A stretch of 64,000 nucleotides of DNA from Maribacter sp. ACAM166 (GTDB taxonomy: Bacteria; Bacteroidota; Bacteroidia; Flavobacteriales; Flavobacteriaceae). The notes under the pieces are model-generated. The model did not search any database, was not told where the DNA came from, and was given only the letters and a program-made list of their open reading frames with translations. The position numbers were made by a program, and so were the translations under genes. Where the stretch lies: assembly GCF_005771495.1 (NCBI RefSeq), contig NZ_VAUW01000004.1, forward strand, positions 1-64,000, in the 5' to 3' direction. Positions 1-7,530 of this stretch are shown piece by piece (position 1 is the first letter of the stretch; each line of letters opens with the position of its first letter).

Positions 1-1
1 C

Positions 2-115
2 TTTGGTAATTTCTTGGTGAATATTATCTCAGGCCTTATTGCATATAGCTTCTTGCCCAAGAAACCTAGCATCAAATATCAAACCGTTAAAACAAATCAA
101 CTAGTTATGTTTTAA
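2..115 (+). CDS. C-terminal end of a membrane protein (partial)
   Basis: An open frame enters from the left edge and stops at TAA 113-115, giving about 37 residues. The first half is hydrophobic (FLVNIISGLIAYSFLP) and is followed by a basic cytoplasmic-looking tail (KKPSIKYQ...), as in the last transmembrane helix of a multipass membrane protein. The family cannot be named from this tail. No terminator hairpin is obvious downstream. Confidence 0.45.
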   Translation, partial: FGNFLVNIISGLIAYSFLPKKPSIKYQTVKTNQLVMF

Positions 116-329
116 TCGAACTCAGGTTAATAGTTATTTCAATTTAGGCAAATACTAATTTCAGCTAGCATTTCTTAACTAGATAGTTTAAGTATACTTC
201 ATGAAATTTAATGTGCCGTGTAAAAGGGTATACGCTTTTCTTTTAGGAGCTTATTTCTTCCATATTTAGGATGAAAAAGTGGACTTGGAAACGAATAAAT
301 AAGTAATCAGAAACAAGTTGTGCCGCTAC

Positions 330-1012
330 GTTTTCATTAACTGTTAGAATATTAGTTTTACAGTCACTTTAAAACCTGAACTAATGTAATTATTTGTGCG
401 GTTTCTTCATGAGAACCAAGTTCATTCGAGATATTTATCCAACTTTATACTAGTTGTTTTTCGCATTCATGGAATACATAAGCTTCATACGTTTGCGCTA
501 TAGCCTAATCATTAGAAATATTGTTTCAGACTCAAAGCCAAATACTGAACAGAAGCTTACCATATAAAGTTAGCTGTTTCCATGTCGCTTTTTGTTAATG
601 TTCTAAGTGCCTAAACTTTTATCGAATTAAGTATCAAAAGCATATTCATCGATACATGATAATACGAGTATTAGTTCAAAACATAATACTCTAAAAGGAA
701 TTTTGATTGTATCAAGGTGCAATTCATTTCTGAGTCTTAGATGAACTGAGAAATAAAAGATTGCTTGTTTATGATTGTATAAACTTAATTATTTTTAGAA
801 TACTTTATTTTGACTGATTTTCAATATTGGAGTTATAAATTAAATATATAAAATGGACGCTTCTGCTTGTGTAAAAAAATGTCTCGGGAGTATGGTAGTT
901 CCGCTACTTTTTGAGGTATGCATTCTTGAATATGTATTGTTGTACCAACCTTTAAATAGTCACCACTTCCTCCTTAAGTCTAAATTTTTAATTCCGATAA
1001 AGACAATTTGTA
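330..1012 (-). pseudogene. Decayed duplicate of the 2.4-3.1 kb segment
   Basis: This gene-free stretch aligns by eye, in the same order and orientation, with about 2400-3125. Matching landmarks are the AACTTTTATCGAATT block (615 here, 2749 there), the TCTAAAAGGAA block (about 691 and 2826), the GTTCATTTC/ATTCATTTC block, and the last ~55 codons of the phosphoesterase gene (841-1010 against 2952-3122). It is therefore the remnant of a secreted-protein gene plus the 3' end of a YkuE-like phosphoesterase gene. The start codon equivalent of 2850-2852 reads CAA here instead of CAT, and no usable frame survives. Nothing coding was seen in 116-330 or 1012-1426. Confidence 0.7.
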
Positions 1013-1426
1013 TGAACTAAAGGGAGGGGGAGCATGATAAAATAATGTGATGTACCTGAAATTTTAAATGTGCCTGAAAGTATTTGATAATAAGGACCTC
1101 AATTGGATTAGAAATAAAAGATAATTTTTAATATAAACCAAGATATACGCATTCGAGGGTATCACTGTTGCTTTCGGAAGGTGTTTTTCAAATGTAGCTT
1201 ACAGAAAGTCTGAACATTTCTGTTTCTGTCACTATTTTACTCCAAGATCTGAGAACGAAACTTAAAATAGCTGATTTTGAATGGAGGTTGCACCAGCAAA
1301 AGAGTTAAAAAAACGGATGAATTAAATAAGAAAACCCATAAAAAGCAGTGATGCTATTCTAATTCAATAGCATGCTAGTAATTATTTTATTCTTATTTTA
1401 GTGAGTAACAACTATTTAAAAAACAG

Positions 1427-1960
1427 ATGTATACGTTATTAATTATTGTCGGAGCACTTGTCGTTATACTAATGTTACTTTCCATAATTGCACCGAAAAG
1501 CTATCATGTATTTAGAACTATAGAAATTGATGCTGCTGCAGATAAGGTATGGAAACACCTTAACTGTTTAGAAAAACAACATGAATGGTCGCCGTGGGCT
1601 AGAAAAGACCCAAACATGGAACAAAAAATTAGTGGTACCGACGGTGAAGTAGGCGCAGTCAGTTATTGGAATGGGAATAAGGAAGTAGGAGAGGGGGAGC
1701 AGGAGATTACAAAAATAGTTGACGGGAAACGAATGGAGCAAAATTTACGGTTTTTAAAACCGTTTAAATCTCAGTCCGATTGTTATATAGATCTTGAAGT
1801 GCTACATACAAATAAGAGTAAAGTTACTTGGGGCTTCAAAGGAATTAATAAGTACCCTATGCGTATAATGATGCTTTTTATGAGCATGGATAAAATGGTT
1901 GGGAAAGATTTTGAACAAGGATTACAAAATTTAAAGTTCACCATAAAAAACAAGATATGA
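1427..1960 (+). CDS. SRPBCC (polyketide cyclase/START-like) family protein
   Basis: A 177-residue protein with one N-terminal membrane helix (residues 2-22), then a START/Bet v1-like region. The pattern FRTIEIDAAADKVWKHL followed by WSPWARKDP is typical of SRPBCC-family proteins, which bind hydrophobic ligands. No enzyme activity is implied. The stop overlaps the ATG of the VOC gene (ATGA at 1957), so the two are translationally coupled; SRPBCC and VOC genes are often neighbours in Flavobacteriaceae. The gene itself is intact although sequence on both sides is decaying. Confidence 0.8.
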   Translation: MYTLLIIVGALVVILMLLSIIAPKSYHVFRTIEIDAAADKVWKHLNCLEKQHEWSPWARKDPNMEQKISGTDGEVGAVSYWNGNKEVGEGEQEITKIVDGKRMEQNLRFLKPFKSQSDCYIDLEVLHTNKSKVTWGFKGINKYPMRIMMLFMSMDKMVGKDFEQGLQNLKFTIKNKI

Positions 1961-2323
1961 TCGGATGGTTTGAGGTGCCTGTAATTAAAATGGAAAGAGC
2001 AAAAAAGTTCTATGAAACTATCTTGGATATTTCTATAACACGCAATGAATTTAGAGGATTTAAAATGGGAAGGTTTCCAGATAACAACAATCCTAAAGAA
2101 ACCTCTGGTTGTTTGGTGCAGCATGAAGACTACAAACCAAGTTTAACCGAGGGTACACTTATTTACTTTTCATGCGAGAATGTTGCTGATGTTTTAACTA
2201 AGGTAGCCAAAGCAGGAGGCCAAATTTTACAGCAAAAAACCGAAATAGGCGAAGGTCATGGTTTCATGGGTTTGTTGAAAGGATACGGAAGGCAATAGAA
2301 TAGCCCTACATTCCAATGCATGA
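1957..2323 (+). pseudogene. VOC (glyoxalase-like) protein with a 3' frameshift
   Basis: The frame opens as a VOC-family metal-binding fold (MIGWFEVPVIKMERAKKFYE, then GCLVQHEDYKPS and GTLIYFSCENV) and would end at 2298 after the odd tail LLKGYGRQ. Shifting frame near 2281 restores the expected family ending, DTEGNRIALHSNA, at 2282-2323 with a TGA stop. One extra base (or two missing) around the TTGAAAGGAT run explains this. The lost segment includes the last beta strand, which usually supplies a metal ligand or dimer contact, so the product is probably non-functional. A sequencing error in the homopolymer is the alternative explanation. Confidence 0.8.
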
Positions 2324-2348
2324 TTTTCAATCGACCCAAACGATTGAA

Positions 2349-2852
2349 CTAAATAGTAAAACCGATACTACAGTCATCTTGACAATTTTTAGGGAAATAG
2401 GAACAGGTACTCACTACACCGTCGTTTTCAGTTAGGAAGGTGATGTAATTATCATCTTCACTTACTGTTAAAATATCCGAATTACAAGTATTGTATATTT
2501 GATCTAGGGTTTATACTGCTGCACCTTCCTCATGAATACCACGTTCGTTTTGGCCTTCTGCCCAGCTTTCGGGAATTTCTTTATCCAAATTATTAAATGT
2601 ATAAGCTTCATGTGTTCGAGAAACCAGTTTACCGCTGTTGACAGTTATTGTTGTATTTGACCCAAAACCAAAACCAAAAACAGAACCTAAGCTTACCGTG
2701 TAGCGGTAGCTATTTCCATTAATTTTTTTACTACTTTTTCATGTATCTAAACTTTTATCGAATTCAGAATTAAAAGCAACTTCATTTGTACATAAAAATA
2801 GGAGTAGTGATACAAAAGATAATATTCTAAAAGGAAGTTTTAATTTAATCAT
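2349..2852 (-). pseudogene. Secreted/lipoprotein-like small protein, two in-frame stops
   Basis: Read on the minus strand from ATG 2852, the frame gives a signal peptide (MIKLKLPFRILSFVSLLLFLC, then TNEVAF) and a ~130-residue domain with paired cysteines near the end (YNTCNSD, VVSTCSYFPKNCQDDC). It runs in one frame to a stop at 2349, interrupted by TGA after SLDT and TAA after EEGAAV. With no frameshift and only two nonsense codons, the decay is recent. The layout is loosely like DUF6174-type secreted proteins, which is a weak guess. It lies directly downstream of the phosphoesterase gene, and an older dead copy lies at 330-740. Confidence 0.7.
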
Positions 2853-2951
2853 GGTGCGGTTCATTTCTTATTGAGAGATGAGTTAAGAAATGAAAGGTTG
2901 CGTGCTTAAAAGATTATATGAATACTTTTTTTTTGGTTATGAGATTATAGC

Positions 2952-3779
2952 TTAGATATAAAAAATCGATGCTTCTGCTCGTGCAAAAAAACGGATGGGA
3001 AGTATGGTAGTTCCAATACCTTTTGAGACATACATTTTTGAATGTGTATTGTTGTACCATCCTCTTAAATAGTCACCACTTCCTGCAGGAGTATAAATTT
3101 TCTTTCCGAAAAAGGTGATTTGTCCACCATGAGTGTGTCCAGATAGTATCGCTGTAATATTTACGTTTTCCTTTTGATTTAGTAAATCAATTTGATCTTT
3201 ATAGGCTGGACAGTGATTTAATATTATTGTGCTGAAATCTCTATTTTTTATAGTCTTTATGGAAGCCGTAAAATCAGCATTGCCCTCTATCAAATCATCA
3301 ATACCAAGAATGTTTATAGTCCTATCGCCTTTTGTATAAACAAGATTCTCGTTGACAAGAACTTGACCATTGTGTTTTTTAAATATTCTTTCAAATTCTA
3401 ATAACGATATTTTACTAGTATATTCTTTATTGCCTAAAATCGCAATTTTTAATATAGTGTCACTAAAAAGGCTTAAAAGAGGCTCTAATTGATTAAAAAA
3501 CCGACTTCTAGCTATAGTATCACCTGTAAACAGCAATACATCAGGATGTAGCTTATTGACTTTTTCAGCGATACTTTTAAGGGAGAAATTAATCTCCTTC
3601 AGATGAATGTCTGAAAGTTGTATTATTGATATTGGGTCAGGGTTGTTCTCTGACATATCAAATTCTTTCCAATCAATAATGTATTTTTCAAACCAAAAAG
3701 CATCTAGTGCAGTTAATGCTATAATACTTGTTAACCCTACCATAAATCTCTTTACGAAGGCCCTTCTTCCTATTGCCAT
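2952..3779 (-). CDS. YkuE-like membrane-anchored metallophosphoesterase
   Basis: A 275-residue protein with a short basic N-terminus and one hydrophobic anchor (residues 10-30); GRRAFVKRF weakly resembles a Tat motif. The calcineurin-like core is ordered as expected: DIH at 57-59, GDT at 86-88, LNHCPA around 188-192 and GHTHGGQI at 214-221. The third motif, normally GNHD/E, reads GNKEY at 116-120, so lysine replaces the usual catalytic histidine. Relatives hydrolyse phosphodiesters or UDP-diacylglucosamine-type lipids at the membrane, but the substrate here is unknown. The last ~55 codons are also present as a decayed copy at 841-1010. Confidence 0.8.
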   Translation of the reverse strand: MAIGRRAFVKRFMVGLTSIIALTALDAFWFEKYIIDWKEFDMSENNPDPISIIQLSDIHLKEINFSLKSIAEKVNKLHPDVLLFTGDTIARSRFFNQLEPLLSLFSDTILKIAILGNKEYTSKISLLEFERIFKKHNGQVLVNENLVYTKGDRTINILGIDDLIEGNADFTASIKTIKNRDFSTIILNHCPAYKDQIDLLNQKENVNITAILSGHTHGGQITFFGKKIYTPAGSGDYLRGWYNNTHSKMYVSKGIGTTILPIRFFARAEASIFYI

Positions 3780-3830
3780 AAAATTTAGTTCACATTAAGA
3801 AGTATTCTATTTTTCATACGTGTATTCCAT

Positions 3831-5525
3831 TTAGTATTCTTGCGGTTCTAATAGAGCAATATCAAAATCATTCTCTAAAATAACTTTTCCGTTGGTAACC
3901 ACTACTTCAGTTTCAGAATAGCTATCATATAATTTTGTACCATCACCAAAAATTCCTTTTACCCTAATTGATTTCTTTCCTTTCGGTAAGTCCAAGCCGA
4001 TGACCACTTTATCTGTAAAATCATTTCTGTTTAAATACCTGCTAAAAACATAAGGTACCTTGGTCAGTCTTTTGTGTATTCCAGCTCCAATACTTGGATG
4101 GTCATTTCTGAACCTTCCAACTTTTTGCCAATGCTTTAAAATTTCCTTTTTCTGTGGAATGCTATCGAGTTCTTCCCAGTTCATAAAAGAGCGTAAGGTA
4201 GCATCACCTTCGGTGCCTTCAATCGTAAGATCTCTAGCCGTCTCATCGCCATAATAGATTTGAGAAGCTCCAGGGGTCAATAATAGTACGTTTGCCGCTC
4301 GTTTAGGATCAGTGCGTTCTTTATCAAAAGGTTGATCATCATCGTGTGATGTGAGGTAGTTTAAGACACTTTTATCCTTAAAGTTTGCGTACAGTAATTT
4401 ACTGTATTTAGAAAAAATGGTTTCATACGCCTTTACCGCATCGGTCTTTAATTCAAAATTGATTAGGCTTTTAAAACCGTTAGCGAAATAATCGACCTTC
4501 TTATCTCCAAAATCAAATTTTCGCCCATATGAAATACCATAATTATAAACTTCACCAACCATATAGAAGGGGTTCGTATCTAAAACCTTAGCGGTATTTT
4601 TCTTTTTCCAAAGCTCGAATGCTGCCGATGATTCCTTGTATAATTCTGCCCAAACATTCTCATTTACATGTTTTACGGTGTCTACCCTAAAGCCATCTAT
4701 ACCATAGGTATGAATATAATCGGTTAACCATTTGATTACATAAAAACGTGGAGATCTAGGGTACCCTGTACGATCAAAGAATAAGTCTAACTCATCTAAC
4801 TCTTCGCTCAATCTACCCTCAGTTTTCCATTTAGCCAATAATGTATCTGGTAATTTTACAGGGGTGTCAGATTCAGTTATTATATCTGGCAGGTTTGCTA
4901 CTAAGGTGCAACTGGTGGTATTCTCATAGGTAGTAAATTCACAGGTAGGAGCGGTGCGAACCCATTCTTCTGGCCAAACGGGGTCTTCTTCTGTAATCGG
5001 ACCTGTATGGTTCAATACAACATCTAACAATACACGAATACCATTTTTATGAGCTGTATTCACTAGCGTTTCCAACTCCTTTTCTGTTCCAAAATTAGGG
5101 TCTAAGGCGGTCCAGTCCTTTGCCCAATACCCATGGTATGCGTACGTATTTCCCGTGCCTTCATCAGTAGCTCCATGAACTTGTTCTATAACTGGTGTGA
5201 ACCAAAGTGCGTTTACGCCGAGTTTTGTGAAATATCCGTCGTTTATCTTTTGGGTAATTCCTTGAATATCACCACCCATAAAACCTCTAAGTTTTCCTGT
5301 AGCTTTATCTCGATTGAAGTTCAGGTCGTTAGCTGGATTGCCATTTTTAAAACGATCTGTAAGTAGAAAATATACCGTAGCAGCTTCCCACTGAAAATTT
5401 GGATTTATTCTGGAAGTTTCAACCGTATCGGTAATGGAAGCCGTATGCTTAGGTTTCTCTTTTGTACCTGGTTGACACGAACCCAGTATGAGCGTCATAA
5501 GTACGATGAAGAATGAGTATTTCAT
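3831..5525 (-). CDS. GH13 alpha-amylase family lipoprotein
   Basis: A 564-residue glycoside hydrolase with a lipoprotein signal peptide (LGSC, Cys17). The (beta/alpha)8 motifs are present in order: ALWFTP around 106-111, DVVLNH at 168-173, GFRVDTVKH at 278-286 (nucleophile D282), GEVYN at 324-328 (acid/base E325) and TSHDDD at 392-397. A C-terminal beta domain follows. It should cleave alpha-1,4-glucans from the cell surface or periplasm. No SusC/SusD or maltose regulator is adjacent, so it is an orphan amylase and not part of a polysaccharide utilisation locus within this window. It is 51 bases upstream of the phosphoesterase gene on the same strand. Confidence 0.92.
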   Translation of the reverse strand: MKYSFFIVLMTLILGSCQPGTKEKPKHTASITDTVETSRINPNFQWEAATVYFLLTDRFKNGNPANDLNFNRDKATGKLRGFMGGDIQGITQKINDGYFTKLGVNALWFTPVIEQVHGATDEGTGNTYAYHGYWAKDWTALDPNFGTEKELETLVNTAHKNGIRVLLDVVLNHTGPITEEDPVWPEEWVRTAPTCEFTTYENTTSCTLVANLPDIITESDTPVKLPDTLLAKWKTEGRLSEELDELDLFFDRTGYPRSPRFYVIKWLTDYIHTYGIDGFRVDTVKHVNENVWAELYKESSAAFELWKKKNTAKVLDTNPFYMVGEVYNYGISYGRKFDFGDKKVDYFANGFKSLINFELKTDAVKAYETIFSKYSKLLYANFKDKSVLNYLTSHDDDQPFDKERTDPKRAANVLLLTPGASQIYYGDETARDLTIEGTEGDATLRSFMNWEELDSIPQKKEILKHWQKVGRFRNDHPSIGAGIHKRLTKVPYVFSRYLNRNDFTDKVVIGLDLPKGKKSIRVKGIFGDGTKLYDSYSETEVVVTNGKVILENDFDIALLEPQEY

Positions 5526-5576
5526 TTCTCTGTTATTTCGTATAAAGCTATACTTTGGAACTGAAACTAAAAAATA

Positions 5577-6348
5577 TTATTTCTTCCTATTTAGAACTTT
5601 GTACTCTTCATAACAACTGCTAATTGCATCCAATATTTGAAGATCATTGGCTATAGTTATAAAGGATTTAGAGTAGTTACAGTTATTTAGAATATCTTGA
5701 ATATCCACTTTTTCTAACTGAAGAAATTCTGTCAAGGTTTCACGGTCAAATTTAGAAGCCAATAGATTGCGAATGTCATCATCTTCTCGCATCTGTCTCA
5801 ACTTGCGTAACTGTGCCGGTTTTTTTCCAAATAGGTTTCGTAAAAGGTCTGCCGGATTTAAAATGGCCCCTAATACTTTGGTAACCGCGCTAGGGTTTTT
5901 GTTTCCGCCTTCATAGCTAACCGATAAACCTGATATGCTATATTGGTATGCGTTGTTTATAGGTAGGTTCTTAACATCTATTTCTAAATAACCGGTAAGT
6001 TGATAGGGCCTGACAATTACTTCCTCTAAGGCATAAGCCAGCTCCGTCAGTGCAATTTGAGTATCCTCAAATTTGAACATATCATTGGTAATCCTAATTT
6101 TTTGGGACTTGAAACCAAGGAAAGAAATATAAAGGGTGTCATTTACTGTTGCAGTAATCGTGAATTCACCTTTTTCATTAGTAATGGTACCAAAAACCTG
6201 GTTAAGGTTGACCACGTGAACACTTTCTAAGGGGGATTCTGTCTGAGCATTAATGACTACCGCCTTTATACGTTGACCATCCTCCGAATCTTGTGAAAAA
6301 CTAATAAATGATATGAAAATAAATAAGACTGATAAATAATACTTTGTA
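5577..6348 (-). pseudogene. CarboxypepD_reg-like secreted protein, 5' end cut off by IS30
   Basis: The frame encodes a carboxypeptidase-like regulatory beta-sandwich (VVINAQTESPLESVHVVNL, then TNEKGEFTI, then YISFLGFKSQKI), followed by ~120 helical residues of unknown role. Upstream of the GTG at 6215 the same frame stays open through a signal-peptide core (LTKYYLSVLFIFISFISFSQ) up to the IS30 left end, with no ATG. The missing start is on the far side of the element: minus-strand ATG AAG GCT at 7456-7448. IS30 therefore split the gene within the first few codons. The body has no other lesion. Weak expression from GTG 6215 would lack the signal peptide. Confidence 0.8.
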
Positions 6349-6371
6349 AGTTCAAGTAATAAGTGCGAAAC
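6349..6371 (+). repeat. IS30 left terminal inverted repeat
   Basis: It pairs with 7424-7446; the mismatches are confined to three adjacent bases in the middle (GTA against CCC). The same sequence, reverse-complemented and lightly mutated, occurs at 56406-56428 at the end of the second IS30 remnant. Confidence 0.85.
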
Positions 6372-6378
6372 TAATATT

Positions 6379-6410
6379 TAAAACTCTTGGGGCTAGCCCC
6401 AAGAGTTTTA
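6379..6410 (+). promoter_or_regulatory. Perfect 32-base palindrome upstream of the transposase
   Basis: A gap-free inverted repeat centred on GGGGCTAGCCCC with 14-bp arms around a CTAG centre in the RNA. It ends 26 bases before the transposase ATG at 6436. The second IS30 copy has the same core and position with a different but still complementary outer stem (56372-56395). No U-run follows it, so it does not look like a simple intrinsic terminator. A role in blocking read-through transcription or translation from external transcripts is inferred by analogy with hairpins near the ends of IS10 and IS50. Confidence 0.7.
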
Positions 6411-6435
6411 GGGTCAATTATTATATTAGTCTTGC

Positions 6436-7443
6436 ATGAATAAATACAAACAGTTGACCCCTGACCAAAGGTATCAAATACAAGCTTTATTAAGAGCAGA
6501 AATCGGTAAAACTGCAATTGCCGGTATTATAGGAGTGCATCCTGCCACTATATACAGAGAGCTCAAGAGGAACACGGCCAAGCGTGGAAGGACAGCTGGT
6601 GATTATGTTGCAGAAAATGCACAGAGGCGTACGGTCTCACGTCATAAATGCAAGTTTAAGCGGGTCTTATTGACCGAAGTGATGAAAGAGCGAATTGCAG
6701 GATTGCTCCGTTTTGAGAAGTGGAGTCCGGAACTCATTAGCAAACGTTTAGAACTTGAGGGTGAGAGTTGTGTCAGCCATGAAACAATTTACCAATGGAT
6801 ATGGGATGTCAAGAAAAGCAAGAAGAAGATGGACGCTAAATATTCTAAGATATTCAAGAGTCTCAGGCACGGGAGCAGAAGGCGGAAAAGGGGTAATATA
6901 AAAGATAGAAGAGGAGCTATTAAAGGGCGTGTCGGTATAGATGAGCGCCCAGATATCGTAAACCATCGCGAACGCATCGGGGATATCGAGGTCGATCTAA
7001 TGATGGGAAGTGAGCATAAATCGGCACTTTTGGTAATGACGGATAGAGCTACCTTAATAACAATGATAGAAAAGTTGAAAGGTAAAGAAGCTAGTGAGGT
7101 CTATGATAAAATGGAGCGAAGACTTACTAATTTCAATTCTTCCTGGATCAAGACATTGACCTTTGACAACGGAAAAGAATTTGCGCAGCATCAGAAAATA
7201 GGCAAACTGTTAAATGCCAGGACATATTTTACAAGACCTTATACTTCACAGGATAAAGGAACGGTAGAAAACAGAATAGGTGTGATAAGAAGATTTTTTC
7301 CAAAGAAAACAGACTTAAGAAAAGTAACGGATAAAAGAATAAAAGAAGTTGAAAGATTACTAAATTACAGACCGATCAGAAAATTTAATTATCATAATCC
7401 AATTGAAACTCTAAAGAATAAATGTTTCGCACTTATGGGTTGA
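6436..7443 (+). CDS. IS30-family transposase
   Basis: 335 residues. An N-terminal helix-turn-helix (QLTPDQRYQIQALLRAEI, then AGIIGVHPATIYRELKRN, residues 7-45) binds the IS ends. The DDE catalytic triad is complete: D187 in IEVDLM, D244 in TFDNGKEF and E278 in DKGTVENRIG, with the family-typical 33-residue D-E spacing. The length is normal for Bacteroidota IS30 enzymes, and no frameshift is seen. The stop codon TGA 7441-7443 falls within the right terminal repeat. The enzyme is probably active. Confidence 0.95.
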   Translation: MNKYKQLTPDQRYQIQALLRAEIGKTAIAGIIGVHPATIYRELKRNTAKRGRTAGDYVAENAQRRTVSRHKCKFKRVLLTEVMKERIAGLLRFEKWSPELISKRLELEGESCVSHETIYQWIWDVKKSKKKMDAKYSKIFKSLRHGSRRRKRGNIKDRRGAIKGRVGIDERPDIVNHRERIGDIEVDLMMGSEHKSALLVMTDRATLITMIEKLKGKEASEVYDKMERRLTNFNSSWIKTLTFDNGKEFAQHQKIGKLLNARTYFTRPYTSQDKGTVENRIGVIRRFFPKKTDLRKVTDKRIKEVERLLNYRPIRKFNYHNPIETLKNKCFALMG

Positions 7444-7446
7444 ACT
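7424..7446 (+). repeat. IS30 right terminal inverted repeat
   Basis: It is the inverted partner of 6349-6371 (20 of 23 positions) and overlaps the last codons of the transposase gene. The sequence directly beyond it carries, on the minus strand, the orphaned start (ATG AAG GCT) of the interrupted secreted-protein gene. Confidence 0.85.
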
Positions 7447-7491
7447 CAGCCTTCATATTGCTAACACCACGTTTAGGATACAAACAAAACA

Positions 7492-7517
7492 AAAAAATAC
7501 GCCGAAGCGTATTTTTT
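7492..7517 (-). terminator. Intrinsic terminator for the DEAD-box helicase gene
   Basis: An 11-bp perfect stem AAAAAATACGC / GCGTATTTTTT with a CGAA loop, 14 bases past the helicase stop. The A and U runs on both arms would let it work in either direction. Confidence 0.8.
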
Positions 7518-7530
7518 AATATACAATTAA

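Larger units (their letters stand above)
6349..7446 (+). mobile_element. IS30-family insertion sequence, apparently complete
   Basis: About 1.1 kb, bounded by terminal inverted repeats at 6349-6371 (AGTTCAAGTAATAAGTGCGAAAC) and 7424-7446, which match at 20 of 23 positions. It contains one transposase gene whose stop codon lies inside the right repeat, and a perfect palindrome between the left repeat and the start codon. It interrupts the gene at 5577-6348. No clear target duplication was seen (left flank ...TTGTA, right flank CAGCC...), so a flank may have mutated or the true ends may differ by a base or two. A truncated relative lies at 56178-56428. Confidence 0.9.

Noticed and set aside
6349..7446. 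IS30 as part of a composite transposon with the remnant at 56 kb
   Set aside because: The second copy is a truncated left end, and the ~49 kb between them is largely housekeeping DNA.
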